Of a stretch of 14,499 nucleotides of DNA, positions 1 to 7,965 are shown one piece after another; position 1 is the first letter of the stretch; each line of letters opens with the position of its first letter. This DNA is from Verrucomicrobiota bacterium (lineage in GTDB: Bacteria; Verrucomicrobiota; Verrucomicrobiia; Limisphaerales; UBA11358). A program made the position numbers and the translations under genes. Under the pieces are notes generated by a model that did not search any database, was not told where the DNA came from, and worked only from the letters and a program-made list of their open reading frames with translations. The stretch is from NCBI GenBank assembly GCA_021323835.1, contig JAJPKI010000277.1, forward strand, positions 1 to 14,499. The letters are read 5' to 3'.

Positions 1-1
1 C

Positions 2-523
2 GTCATCGGCCTCGTCGGTCACGACAGTTTCGGCATCGGCGACACGCTGACGACCGATCCAAAAATTCTCTACAAGGAGATCCCGCGCTTCACGCCCGAG
101 GCATTTTCGTATCTGCACAATCCGAACACGGGAAAATACAAACAATTCCGTCAGGGCCTCGATCAGTTGTTGCAGGAAGGTGTCATCCAGGCGTTGTATC
201 TGCGCAATTCGTCCGTCAAGACGCCATTGCTCGCCGCCGTCGGTCCGTTGCAATTTGAAGTCGTGCAATTCCGTCTTGAAAGTGAATACGGCGCAGCGTC
301 GCGGCTCGAAGCTGCGCCGTGGACGGTCGTCCGCTGGCTGCCTACCGACATCAAGGAAGAAGAACTCGACGCGCTTGTGCTGCCGACCGGCTCGCGGCTC
401 GCTTATGACATCGGCAAAAATCCGGTCGTGCTATTTCAAAACGAGTGGTCGGCGAATTACTTTGCTGAGACGAATAAAAACACGCCGCTGTCCGCGTTGC
501 CCGTGCAAACGGCGAAAGAATAA
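2..523 (+). CDS. prfC: Peptide chain release factor 3 (RF3), C-terminal part; start outside window
   Basis: The reading frame is open from base 2 and ends in TAA, giving the last 173 residues of a protein that is about 530 residues in E. coli. RF3 is a cytoplasmic translational GTPase that removes RF1 or RF2 from the ribosome after peptide release. The GTPase domain lies upstream of the window. What is visible is the RF3 C-terminal region: the end of the second domain ('GIGDTLTTDP'), then 'IPRFTPEAFSYL', 'LLQEGVIQALYL', 'PLLAAVGPLQFEVVQFRLESEYG' (in pieces) and 'APWTVVRWL', the order expected for the RF3 C-terminal domain. The 'VGPLQFEV' and 'RLESEYG' wording separates it from EF-G. The ABC-F gene follows after 5 bases and is probably cotranscribed. 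Identification is by family wording only. Confidence 0.93.
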   Translation, partial: VIGLVGHDSFGIGDTLTTDPKILYKEIPRFTPEAFSYLHNPNTGKYKQFRQGLDQLLQEGVIQALYLRNSSVKTPLLAAVGPLQFEVVQFRLESEYGAASRLEAAPWTVVRWLPTDIKEEELDALVLPTGSRLAYDIGKNPVVLFQNEWSANYFAETNKNTPLSALPVQTAKE

Positions 524-528
524 TTTCG

Positions 529-2430
529 ATGCCTACCATCATTTCCGCCTCCGAAATCACCGTTCGCTACGGCGACCGCACCATTCTCGACGAGACAACG
601 CTCGGCATTCAGGAAGGTGAACGTCTCGGGCTCGTCGGTCGCAACGGCGCGGGCAAGACGACGTTTCTGCGCATTCTCGCCGGATTACAAAATCCCGACA
701 GCGGCGAAGTTTCGCGGCAACGCGACCTTGTCGTCAGTTATTTGCCGCAGGATTTCATGCTCGATGCGACGAAGTCCGTGGAAGAAAACATCCGCAATGG
801 CGCGAAACCTGTGTTGGATTTAATCGCGGAATTTGAATCGCTGCCGCATGACTCGAAGCGTCACGAATTTTTAGAACATCGCATTCAGGCACTTGAAGGC
901 TGGACGCTCGATACGCGCGTCGAAATTGCGATGGCGCACTTGAATTGTCCCGCCGGTGACCGGCGCATTGACACGCTTTCCGGCGGCGAGAAACGTCGTG
1001 TCGCCATGTGCCGCGCCATTGTTTCGTTGCCCGATTTTCTGATTCTCGATGAGCCGACGAATCATCTCGACCCGGAATCCATCGAATGGCTCGCGGAATT
1101 TCTCGAACAATTTCACGGCACATTTCTCGTCGTCACGCATGACCGCTATTTTCTCGACCGTGTCGTAAAACGCATGATTGAGTTGTCCGACGGAAAATTT
1201 TTTTCGCACGAAGGCAATTACACCGATTATCTGCTCGCGAAGGCCGAACGTCAGGCTGCCGACGCGACTATCGAGCACAAGCGCCAGATGTTTCTGAAAA
1301 AGGAGCTCGCGTGGGTGCGGCAAGGGCCGCGCGCACAACGCAGCAAGCAGAAGGACCGCTTCGAACGCTATTACGACGAAGCCGCCAAAGCCGGTCCGGT
1401 AGTCGAGGAAGATATCGAACTCGTCATCCCGCCGCCGCCGCAACTGGGCAATCGCACCGTGGAGTTGAGCAATCTCGGTATGACGATTGGCGACAAGAAA
1501 TTGTTCAGCGGATTCAGTTACACATTTGAGAATGGCCAGCGCATCGGCGTTTGCGGACGGAATGGCCTTGGCAAAACGACATTGCTCAAAGCCATCATCG
1601 GGCAATTGCCGCCGACTGAAGGCACGGTGAAAACCGGCCAGCTCACGAAATTCAATTACGTTGACCAGGGCCGCCTGCAATTAAACGAAGAACGCACCGT
1701 GCTCGACGAAGTTGCCGACGGCACGGAATTCGTGCAATGGGGTGGCACAAAAATTTCCGTGCGTTCGTATTTGAAACGATTTCTTTTCGCGGATGACCGC
1801 ATCATGACGCTCGTGAAAAAATTGAGCGGCGGCGAACGCAGTCGCTTGTTGCTCTCGCGCATTTTGAAGAGCGGCGGAAATTTTCTCATTCTCGACGAAC
1901 CGACAAATGATTTGGATTTGCCGACGTTGCGCGTGCTGGAAGAAGCGTTGATTGCCTTTCCGGGCGTCGTGCTCGTCGTCAGCCACGACCGTTATTTTCT
2001 GAATCGTGTTTGCACGGACATTCTCGCATTCGAAGGCGATGGCAGGATTCATCATAGCGTCGGCGATTACGATTATTATTTGGAAAAGAAAAACCGGGCG
2101 GAAGCTGCGGCAGCGCGGCAAAGCGCAGCCATCGTTGCGACGAACAAATCCGAGGCGCTTGCCCGCGAAGCCGCGAAGCCGAAAACGAAGTCGAATAAAA
2201 TGTCGTTCAAGGAAATGCGCGAACTCGAAGGCATCGAGGCGCAAATTCACGCGGTCGAAGCCGAAGTCGCGCGCATCGAAGGTTTGTTCGCCGACCCGGA
2301 ATTTTTCCGCAAACACGCCACGCAAGTCAACCAACTCACCGACGAACTGGATGCCGCGAAACTCAACATCACAAAACTTTACGCGCGATGGGAAGAGTTG
2401 GAAGCAATCAAAGCCGCGAGCGAAAAGTAA
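529..2430 (+). CDS. uup: ABC-F family ATPase, Uup-like
   Basis: A 633-residue soluble tandem ATPase with no membrane segments, as expected for ABC-F proteins, which act on ribosomes or nucleic acid and not in transport. First cassette: Walker A GRNGAGKT (37-44), signature LSGGEKRR (150-157), Walker B with DEPTNHLD (174-181) and switch histidine THDRYF (203-208). The linker near 255-282 carries 'ELAWVRQGPRAQRSKQKDR', typical of the ABC-F interdomain helices. Second cassette: GRNGLGKT (343-350), LSGGERSR (432-439), DEPTNDLD (456-463) and a second SHDRYF. A charged coiled coil at about 565-630, beginning near 'MSFKEMRELEGIEAQI', is the DNA-binding C-terminal domain of Uup, which favours Uup over EttA. 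E. coli Uup is about the same length (635 residues). Both ATP sites look intact. ATG at 529 is 5 bases after prfC and has no clear Shine-Dalgarno. Uup is implicated in ribosome function and in limiting transposon excision; the precise role here is not visible. Confidence 0.93.
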   Translation: MPTIISASEITVRYGDRTILDETTLGIQEGERLGLVGRNGAGKTTFLRILAGLQNPDSGEVSRQRDLVVSYLPQDFMLDATKSVEENIRNGAKPVLDLIAEFESLPHDSKRHEFLEHRIQALEGWTLDTRVEIAMAHLNCPAGDRRIDTLSGGEKRRVAMCRAIVSLPDFLILDEPTNHLDPESIEWLAEFLEQFHGTFLVVTHDRYFLDRVVKRMIELSDGKFFSHEGNYTDYLLAKAERQAADATIEHKRQMFLKKELAWVRQGPRAQRSKQKDRFERYYDEAAKAGPVVEEDIELVIPPPPQLGNRTVELSNLGMTIGDKKLFSGFSYTFENGQRIGVCGRNGLGKTTLLKAIIGQLPPTEGTVKTGQLTKFNYVDQGRLQLNEERTVLDEVADGTEFVQWGGTKISVRSYLKRFLFADDRIMTLVKKLSGGERSRLLLSRILKSGGNFLILDEPTNDLDLPTLRVLEEALIAFPGVVLVVSHDRYFLNRVCTDILAFEGDGRIHHSVGDYDYYLEKKNRAEAAAARQSAAIVATNKSEALAREAAKPKTKSNKMSFKEMRELEGIEAQIHAVEAEVARIEGLFADPEFFRKHATQVNQLTDELDAAKLNITKLYARWEELEAIKAASEK

Positions 2431-2434
2431 CAAA

Positions 2435-4288
2435 TCACGCCACTTTGACTTTCAGTTTGTGACTTTTCATCTCGCTGCGATTTAATTTGGAGATGATGGC
2501 GTTCACATGCTCGGACGCAACGTCCACGAACAAATGCTTCTCGCGGACGTCCACCAGGCCGACCACTTTTCCCGGCAATCCGGTTTCGCCCGCAATCGCG
2601 TTCACGACATCAATCGGCTTGACGCCCATTTCTTCGCCGATATTCATCCACAAGCGGGTCTGGCCATCGGGTGTGCGGCGACTCACTTTTGGTTTGGCAA
2701 CTGCGCTCGCCAATTTATCGCCTTGAGATTTCAGCGGTGCCGGCGCGGGTGCTTTCACGGATTTAAGAATCTCTGCATCGGAAAAAGTTTTCGGAGCTTC
2801 AACCTTCTTTTCCGGCGATTTGATTTCCGGTTGCGGAATTTTGAATTCTTTCGCCGGCACGGAAGGTTTGGCAGCCGCGCGAACGGGTGCTTCCCGTCGC
2901 GGACGTTCCTCGTGTTGATTTTCAAATCGCGACGGACGTTCAATGCGTTCGGGACGAATGTGTTCTTCCTCGCGCGCGGGTTTGGCAGCGGGCGCGGTGT
3001 CGCCACCTTGCAAATGATGCATCAACGCCGATGCAATGTCCGTGGAACTAAATCCTTCTTCCAGCAAGCGTTCGACCAAATGGTCTTGCCGTTTGAATTC
3101 GCTGCTCCGCAATGTCGCGCGGATTTTGTCGAGAAAAACATTGGCGCGAGCGTCTTCGACTTCATTGGCGGTCGGCGGTTTGCCACGCTGAATTTTTGTC
3201 TTGGTGTAGCGCTCAATCACGGCGATTTGGAAAAGTTCGCGTCCTGACACGAACGAAATCGCGCGGCCTTCGCGGCCGGCGCGACCGGTGCGCCCGATGC
3301 GATGCACATAGTCTTCGCCGTCATAAGGCAAATCGTAATTGAAAACCACTTGCACGTCGTCCACGTCAATGCCGCGCGCGGCGATGTCCGTCGCCACGAG
3401 AAATTCGAGGCCGGACTTGCGGAACTTGTTCATCACGCGGTCGCGTTGCGCCTGGTTCATGTCACCGTGCAAACGGTCGGCCATGTAACCTTGCGCTTCG
3501 AGATGGTCCACGAGGTCATCCACCATGCGTTTGGTGTTGCAGAAGATAATTCCCAGCTTGAGGTCGTGAATGTCAATCAACCGCGTGAGCAATTCGATTT
3601 TGTAACGGCGGTCCACTTCATAATAAATCTGCTCGACCGTCGGAACGGTCATCGCCTTTTGTTCGATGCGCACCTGCTGCGGGTCGCGAGTATATTTTTC
3701 GATCAACTGCTGGATTGGTTTCGGAATCGTCGCGGAAAAAACAATCGTTTGCCGTTCCTTTGGCGTGGCTTGAAGAATCAATTCGATGTCGTCGCGGAAA
3801 CCCATGTTGAGCATCACATCCACTTCATCGAGGATGACCATTTTGAGCGAATCGAATTTCAACGTGCCACGCCGCATGTGATCCATCACGCGTCCCGGCG
3901 TGCCGATGACAATATGCGCGCCTTGTCGCAAGCCAAAAAGTTGACGGTCATAAGATTGTCCGCCGTAAATTGGCAGTGCATGAAGGCCGCGCTTGAAAAA
4001 CGCGAGCTTGTGAATTTCTTCCGAGACTTGCACGGCGAGTTCGCGTGTCGGGCAAAGAATCAGGACTTGCACAGCGCGTTTCGTCACGTCCACTTTTTCC
4101 ACGGCGGGAATTCCGAACGCAGCGGTTTTGCCCGAGCCGGTCTGCGATTGGCCGACGACGTCCTTGCCTTGCAGCAACGGCGGAATGGCTTCGGCTTGAA
4201 TGGGCGACGCCTGTTCAAAGCCGAGTTTATCAATCGCCTTGAGCAATTCTTCGGACAATCCGAGTTCAGAAAATAATTTTGGTGTCAT
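2435..4288 (-). CDS. deaD: DEAD-box RNA helicase with DbpA-type RNA-binding C-terminus (CsdA/DeaD-like)
   Basis: An ATP-dependent RNA helicase of 617 residues from the chosen ATG. Motifs in order: Q motif 'GFEQASPIQ' (23-31), motif I QTGSGKT (49-55), PTREL (80-84), GTPGR (129-133), motif II DEVD (154-157), SAT (185-187), TDIAARGID (300-308) and HRIGRTGR (329-336). A proline- and charge-rich, probably disordered linker follows at about 430-540. The last 80 residues, from 'RTPDGQTRLWMNIGEEMGV', match the DbpA-type RNA-binding domain of DeaD/CsdA, which supports a role in ribosome assembly or cold-shock RNA unwinding. Motif II has valine where the family has alanine. The frame is open to an upstream ATG at 4459, adding 57 residues, but the Q-motif region begins properly at 4288 and the longer form would overlap the divergent dehydrogenase start. 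A TACAAT box (4304-4309, minus strand) could be a -10 element, but no good -35 is seen. Confidence 0.92.
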   Translation of the reverse strand: MTPKLFSELGLSEELLKAIDKLGFEQASPIQAEAIPPLLQGKDVVGQSQTGSGKTAAFGIPAVEKVDVTKRAVQVLILCPTRELAVQVSEEIHKLAFFKRGLHALPIYGGQSYDRQLFGLRQGAHIVIGTPGRVMDHMRRGTLKFDSLKMVILDEVDVMLNMGFRDDIELILQATPKERQTIVFSATIPKPIQQLIEKYTRDPQQVRIEQKAMTVPTVEQIYYEVDRRYKIELLTRLIDIHDLKLGIIFCNTKRMVDDLVDHLEAQGYMADRLHGDMNQAQRDRVMNKFRKSGLEFLVATDIAARGIDVDDVQVVFNYDLPYDGEDYVHRIGRTGRAGREGRAISFVSGRELFQIAVIERYTKTKIQRGKPPTANEVEDARANVFLDKIRATLRSSEFKRQDHLVERLLEEGFSSTDIASALMHHLQGGDTAPAAKPAREEEHIRPERIERPSRFENQHEERPRREAPVRAAAKPSVPAKEFKIPQPEIKSPEKKVEAPKTFSDAEILKSVKAPAPAPLKSQGDKLASAVAKPKVSRRTPDGQTRLWMNIGEEMGVKPIDVVNAIAGETGLPGKVVGLVDVREKHLFVDVASEHVNAIISKLNRSEMKSHKLKVKVA

Positions 4289-4402
4289 GCAATAACTTTG
4301 CCCATTGTAATCCAATCCGGCAAAGAATGAGAGTTGTTTCTGGCGGTATTCGCCTTGAGCTTTGAGTTGGAATTCGACGGCAACTTTGTTACGGTTGCGC
4401 CC
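4289..4402. promoter_or_regulatory. Divergent intergenic region between helicase and aldehyde dehydrogenase genes
   Basis: These 114 bases separate two divergently transcribed genes, so promoters for both should lie here or just inside the coding ends. The only promoter-like element I see is TACAAT reading toward the helicase (4304-4309, minus strand), without a convincing -35. I find no hairpin, riboswitch or ribosome-binding site that clearly fixes either start. The region also lies inside the open frame of a longer helicase reading, so part of it could be translated. Confidence 0.35.
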
Positions 4403-5944
4403 ATGAAAGTTCGTGCGCCCCGCAAAGTTGCTTCCCGTGCTATTGTTCCCGTCAAACACACCGCGCCAGCCGTAGTGCCATTGCGCGAACGACGTTTGAA
4501 CTTTGGCGACAAATGGAATTACGCGCCCGCGCCGGAGGATTCAAAAAATTACGCCATCGCGCCGCAACACGAATTATTCATCGGCGGGAAATTGGTTAAA
4601 CCGAAATCGGGAAAATATTTTCCATCCATCAATCCGGCGACGGAAGAAAAGTTGACGGAAATTGCCGCGGCGAATGAGAAGGATGTTGATTCAGCGGTGA
4701 AATCCGCACGGCGCGCTTACGAAAAAGTTTGGAGCAAAATGCCCGGACGCGAGCGCGGCAAATATCTTTATCGCATCGCGCGCATCATTCAAGAGAAGTC
4801 GCGCGAGCTGGCCGTGCTCGAAACGATGGACGGCGGCAAAACCATCAAGGAAAGTCGCGACGTGGATTTGCCGCTCGTGGCCGCGCATTTTTTTTATTAC
4901 GCGGGCTGGGCGGACAAATTGAAATATGCGTTTCCGGGAAAAAATCCGCAACCACTCGGCGTCGCGGGACAAATCATTCCGTGGAATTTTCCGCTGCTCA
5001 TGGCCGCATGGAAAATCGCGCCCGCGCTCGCGTGCGGCAATACCGTCGTGCTCAAGCCCGCCGAGACCACGAGTCTCACGGCGATGCGGCTGGCACAAAT
5101 TTTTCAGGAAGCGGAATTGCCCGAAGGCGTGGTGAACATCGTCACCGGCGCGGCCGAAACCGGCGCGGCGCTCGTGAATCATCCGGACATCAACAAACTC
5201 GCGTTCACCGGCAGCACCGAGGTCGGCAAGCGCATCGCGCAGGTCGTCGCGGGCACGAAGAAGAAGCTAACGCTCGAACTCGGCGGCAAGGCGGCGAACA
5301 TTTTGTTCGAGGACGCGCCGATTGATCAGGCCATCGAAGGCGTTATCGCCGGAATTTATTTCAATCAAGGTCACGTCTGCTGCGCAGGCTCGCGGCTGTT
5401 CGTGCAGGAAGGAATTTATTCCACGGTCATCAAAAAATTGCGCGACCGGATTCAAACTCTGCGCGTTGGAAATCCGCTCGACAAAAATACTGACATCGGC
5501 GCAATTAATTCCAAACCGCAATTGCAAAAAATTCGCGAGCTCGTGCAAAGCGGCGTTGACGAAGGCGCGCAATTGACGCAGTCGAGCTGTTCGTTGCCAT
5601 CCAAAGGCTATTGGTTTCCACCGACATTTCTAACGGGCGTGACACATTCGCATCGCGTCGCGAACGAGGAAATTTTTGGGCCAGTCTTAAGTGTGATGAC
5701 GTTTCGCACGCCGGAGGAAGCGTTCGAGCGCGCAAACAATATTCCTTACGGCTTGAGCGCGGGCGTATGGACGGACAAAGGCAGCAAGATTTTCAAGATG
5801 GTCAACAAGCTGCGCGCCGGCGTCGTCTGGGCGAACACCTACAACAAGTTCGACCCGACGAGTCCGTTCGGCGGCTACAAAGAAAGCGGTTTCGGACGCG
5901 AAGGCGGATTGCAGGGGTTGGCTGCGTATTGCAAGTTGGATTAA
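4403..5944 (+). CDS. Aldehyde dehydrogenase, catalytic (N-terminal-half) partner of a split ALDH16-like enzyme
   Basis: NAD(P)-dependent oxidation of an aldehyde to a carboxylate; the substrate cannot be told from sequence. From ATG 4403 the protein has 514 residues: a basic, proline-containing leader of about 55 residues, then a complete ALDH domain starting at 'HELFIGGKLVKP'. Visible motifs: IPWNFP (192-197, with the oxyanion-hole Asn195), KPAE (218-221), FTGSTEVG (268-275), LELGG (291-295, general base Glu292), GHVCCAGS (323-330, catalytic Cys most likely 326) and a later EEIFGPV. All catalytic residues are present. The C-terminus ends soon after 'GGYKESGFGREGG'. The closest pattern I know is the first domain of ALDH16, because a matching second half lies 1.15 kb downstream on the same strand. 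The frame extends to an upstream start at 4334, but those residues do not look like ALDH. No clear Shine-Dalgarno precedes 4403. Confidence 0.9.
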   Translation: MKVRAPRKVASRAIVPVKHTAPAVVPLRERRLNFGDKWNYAPAPEDSKNYAIAPQHELFIGGKLVKPKSGKYFPSINPATEEKLTEIAAANEKDVDSAVKSARRAYEKVWSKMPGRERGKYLYRIARIIQEKSRELAVLETMDGGKTIKESRDVDLPLVAAHFFYYAGWADKLKYAFPGKNPQPLGVAGQIIPWNFPLLMAAWKIAPALACGNTVVLKPAETTSLTAMRLAQIFQEAELPEGVVNIVTGAAETGAALVNHPDINKLAFTGSTEVGKRIAQVVAGTKKKLTLELGGKAANILFEDAPIDQAIEGVIAGIYFNQGHVCCAGSRLFVQEGIYSTVIKKLRDRIQTLRVGNPLDKNTDIGAINSKPQLQKIRELVQSGVDEGAQLTQSSCSLPSKGYWFPPTFLTGVTHSHRVANEEIFGPVLSVMTFRTPEEAFERANNIPYGLSAGVWTDKGSKIFKMVNKLRAGVVWANTYNKFDPTSPFGGYKESGFGREGGLQGLAAYCKLD

Positions 5945-5949
5945 CAAAT

Positions 5950-6873
5950 ATGCCTGTTCCTGAATTCAACGAAATCAAAGCCCCCGCGATTCAATTTTTC
6001 GCTGACGGAAAATCACATCGCTTGGCTGAAGTTTTTGAAACACTGGCTAAACATTTCAATCTAACGGAAGCAGAACAAAATGAAATGTTGCCTAGTGGAA
6101 CGCAGCGGCGTTGGCATAATCGCGCGAATTGGGCATGCTATGATTTATTTCGGGCGGGATTGTTAGATCGTCCCAAAAAAGGAACTTACATCATCACTGA
6201 ACTTGGCAAAAAAGTCGCCGCGGAAAAACCGACAGCCATTGACCGGGATTATTTGATGAAATTTCCTGGGTTTGTTGAATTCGTTCAGAAAACAAATAAT
6301 AAAACTGTCGAAGAAGAAGCGGCTCAACAACCTGAATTAGTGTCTGCTGGCAAATCTGCAACCCCTCAAGAAATAATTGAGTCAGCCTATAAAACGATTC
6401 AATCCGGTGTGAAATCTGAATTACTTGGTTTGGTGAAAAAAATGGACCCGTATCGGTTTGAAGAACTGGTTGTGGAGTTGCTTGTCGCAATGGGTTATGG
6501 CGGCTCTCGAGAGGAAGCAGGCCGGGTCACGAGAGCTTCAAATGACGAAGGCATTGATGGCGTAATTAACGAAGACAGATTGGGTCTTGATGTTATTTAT
6601 ATTCAGGCGAAGCGTTGGCAGCAAAGCGTCGGCAGAAAAGAAATCCAAAGTTTTGTAGGCGCATTAGCTGGACAGCAGGCGCATAAGGGGATTTTCATTA
6701 CTACAAGCGAATTTGCCGACACCGCTAAATCCTACGCAAAAAATATTTCTCAAAAAGTTATCCTCATTGATGGAGATCGTCTCACTGATTTAATGATTGA
6801 ACATAACATTGGAGTCGCTAAATCTCACGCATACGAGCTTAAGCGAATCGACAGTGACTATTTTGAAGAATAA
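5950..6873 (+). CDS. Mrr-family restriction endonuclease-like protein (PD-(D/E)XK nuclease)
   Basis: A 307-residue cytoplasmic protein with the two-part Mrr layout. Residues 1-100 resemble the Mrr N-terminal winged-helix DNA-binding domain ('RRWHNRANWACYDLFRAGLL', 'YIITELGKK'). Residues about 165-290 form the nuclease domain: 'YRFEELVVELLVAMGYG' (168-184), 'NDEGIDGVI' with Asp203, then 'IQAKRW' with Gln219 and Lys221, the D...QxK form of the PD-(D/E)XK site, and 'GIFITTSEFADTAKSYA'. The site looks intact. Mrr proteins are type IV restriction enzymes cutting modified foreign DNA; no methylase partner is nearby. ATG 5950 follows the dehydrogenase stop by 5 bases. The gene is clearly richer in A/T than its neighbours (6361-6420 has 23 G/C of 60 by hand count; 5041-5100 has 38), suggesting acquisition. 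It sits between two genes that appear to be halves of one enzyme. Confidence 0.85.
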   Translation: MPVPEFNEIKAPAIQFFADGKSHRLAEVFETLAKHFNLTEAEQNEMLPSGTQRRWHNRANWACYDLFRAGLLDRPKKGTYIITELGKKVAAEKPTAIDRDYLMKFPGFVEFVQKTNNKTVEEEAAQQPELVSAGKSATPQEIIESAYKTIQSGVKSELLGLVKKMDPYRFEELVVELLVAMGYGGSREEAGRVTRASNDEGIDGVINEDRLGLDVIYIQAKRWQQSVGRKEIQSFVGALAGQQAHKGIFITTSEFADTAKSYAKNISQKVILIDGDRLTDLMIEHNIGVAKSHAYELKRIDSDYFEE

Positions 6874-6880
6874 AAACGCG

Positions 6881-6885
6881 AAGGA
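6881..6885 (+). promoter_or_regulatory. Ribosome-binding site AAGGA for the DUF3185 gene
   Basis: AAGGA ends 5 bases before the ATG at 6891. It is one of the few plausible Shine-Dalgarno elements in this window and supports 6891 as the start of the small membrane protein gene. Confidence 0.6.
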
Positions 6886-6890
6886 ATTTT

Positions 6891-7097
6891 ATGCAACGAA
6901 TCATTGGAATCATCGCATTGGTCGTCGGAATCCTGCTGCTCGTGTGGGCGCGCGACATGGCAAATTCCATCGGCTCGCAAGTGCAAGAAGTCGTTACCGG
7001 CGCACCGACCGACCGAGTGATTTATTTTCGCATCGGCGGCATCGCGCTCCTGATTTACGGAGTGTTTCAAATCATTTGGCCGTGGAAGAAAAAATAA
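6891..7097 (+). CDS. Small two-helix membrane protein, DUF3185 family
   Basis: A 68-residue protein with two membrane segments: 'IIGIIALVVGILLLVWA' (4-20) and 'IGGIALLIYGVFQIIWPW' (about 48-65), ending in a lysine cluster. The loop between them carries 'GSQVQEVVTGAPTDRVIYF'. This pattern, with the first helix rich in GI/LL, a 'TGxPTD' motif and then an 'IGG' helix, is that of DUF3185, an inner-membrane family without a known function. Length matches the family. It starts 17 bases after the Mrr-like gene, with a good ribosome-binding site, and ends 1 base before the half dehydrogenase gene, so translation of that next gene is probably coupled. I see no direct link to aldehyde oxidation. Confidence 0.8.
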   Translation: MQRIIGIIALVVGILLLVWARDMANSIGSQVQEVVTGAPTDRVIYFRIGGIALLIYGVFQIIWPWKKK

Positions 7098-7098
7098 T

Positions 7099-7965
7099 AT
7101 GAGCACGCGACTCGACGTCAAAAAAACTTACAAGCTCTACATCGGCGGAAAATTTCCGCGCAGCGAGAGCGGACGCTACCTGCCCGCGAAATCCGTGAAG
7201 GGCGAGCATCTCGACAATTTTTCTCATGCGTCGCGCAAAGATTTTCGCGATGCCGTTGTCGCTGCGCGCGCGGCAGAAGGTGGCTGGGCAAAGGCCACCG
7301 CTTACAATCGCGGACAAATTTTGTATCGCGCCGCCGAAATGCTGCAAAATCGCGCGAGCGAATTGGTTAATGAAATCGCGCGCTCGACAAATGTCAGTGC
7401 GGCGAAAGCGAAACGTGAAGTGACGCTGGCGATTGACCGGCTCGTGCATTTCGCAGGTTGGACAGATAAATATCAGCAAGTTTTTGGGAGCGTCAATCCA
7501 GTTGCTTCATCGCATTTCAATTTCACGACGCCCGAACCAACCGGCATCGTCGTAGTGCTTGCGCCGGATGAACCGTCATTGCTTGCGCTTGTGTCGCTCG
7601 TTGCACCGGTAATTTTGAGCGGCAACGCGGTAATTGTCATCGCGTCCGAAAAATTTCCGCTGCCGGCCGCGACGTTTGCTGAAATTCTGGCGACGAGCGA
7701 TTTGCCCGGCGGCGTGGTGAACATTCTCACGGGCAAGCGCGCCGAACTCGTCCCGCACATCGCATCGCACATGGACGTGAACGCGATTGTGGACGGTGCG
7801 GGCGTTCCTGAATTGAGCGCGAAATTGCAAAGTGGAACGGCTATCAATCTCAAGCGCTACTCGAATCACGCTGCGATGGATTGGTTTTCTACGAAAGTGG
7901 AAGACCCGTATTGGATTCTCGACACGGTGGAATTCAAAACCGCGTGGCATCCGATTGGAGTTTAA
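7099..7965 (+). CDS. Non-catalytic aldehyde dehydrogenase-like half (ALDH16 second-domain type)
   Basis: A 288-residue protein that matches only the N-terminal, nucleotide-binding portion of an ALDH. 'YKLYIGGKFPRSESGRYLP' (11-29) aligns with 'HELFIGGKLVKPKSGKYFP' of the upstream enzyme; 'LVHFAGWTDKYQQVFG' and 'LPGGVVNILTGKRAELVPHIASH' (in pieces) also align. Where the active enzyme has IPWNFP this has 'LAPDEPS', so the oxyanion-hole Asn is missing; where that has FTGS this has 'VDGA'. The catalytic Glu and Cys region is absent. It ends in its own segment, 'YWILDTVEFKTAWHPIGV'. Size, order and loss of catalytic residues fit the second domain of ALDH16, which in that family is structural and not catalytic. 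Together with the upstream gene the total is 802 residues, about the length of a bacterial ALDH16. A broken pseudogene is less likely: the frame is intact and conserved in character throughout. Confidence 0.8.
   Translation: MSTRLDVKKTYKLYIGGKFPRSESGRYLPAKSVKGEHLDNFSHASRKDFRDAVVAARAAEGGWAKATAYNRGQILYRAAEMLQNRASELVNEIARSTNVSAAKAKREVTLAIDRLVHFAGWTDKYQQVFGSVNPVASSHFNFTTPEPTGIVVVLAPDEPSLLALVSLVAPVILSGNAVIVIASEKFPLPAATFAEILATSDLPGGVVNILTGKRAELVPHIASHMDVNAIVDGAGVPELSAKLQSGTAINLKRYSNHAAMDWFSTKVEDPYWILDTVEFKTAWHPIGV

Noticed and set aside
871..2433. Two long minus-strand open frames (871-1680 and 1681-2433)
   Set aside because: They are antisense to the ABC-F gene and have no family features; long shadow frames are common opposite G/C-rich genes.
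3302..4276. Long open frame of 324 codons on the plus strand
   Set aside because: It lies wholly antisense to the helicase core, whose motifs are all in the minus-strand frame; the product is His/Arg/Phe-rich with no recognisable domain.
4289..4459. Longer helicase start at 4459
   Set aside because: It would overlap the divergent dehydrogenase start, and the extra 57 residues resemble nothing in the family; it cannot be fully excluded.
5611..5949. Upstream extension of the Mrr-like protein to a start at 5611
   Set aside because: The added residues are an Arg-rich out-of-frame reading of the dehydrogenase end; the Mrr N-terminal domain begins properly at 5950.
7099..7965. Half aldehyde dehydrogenase as a truncated pseudogene
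   Set aside because: The frame is intact, it has its own C-terminal segment, and its extent matches the ALDH16 second domain, so a functional non-catalytic subunit is more likely.
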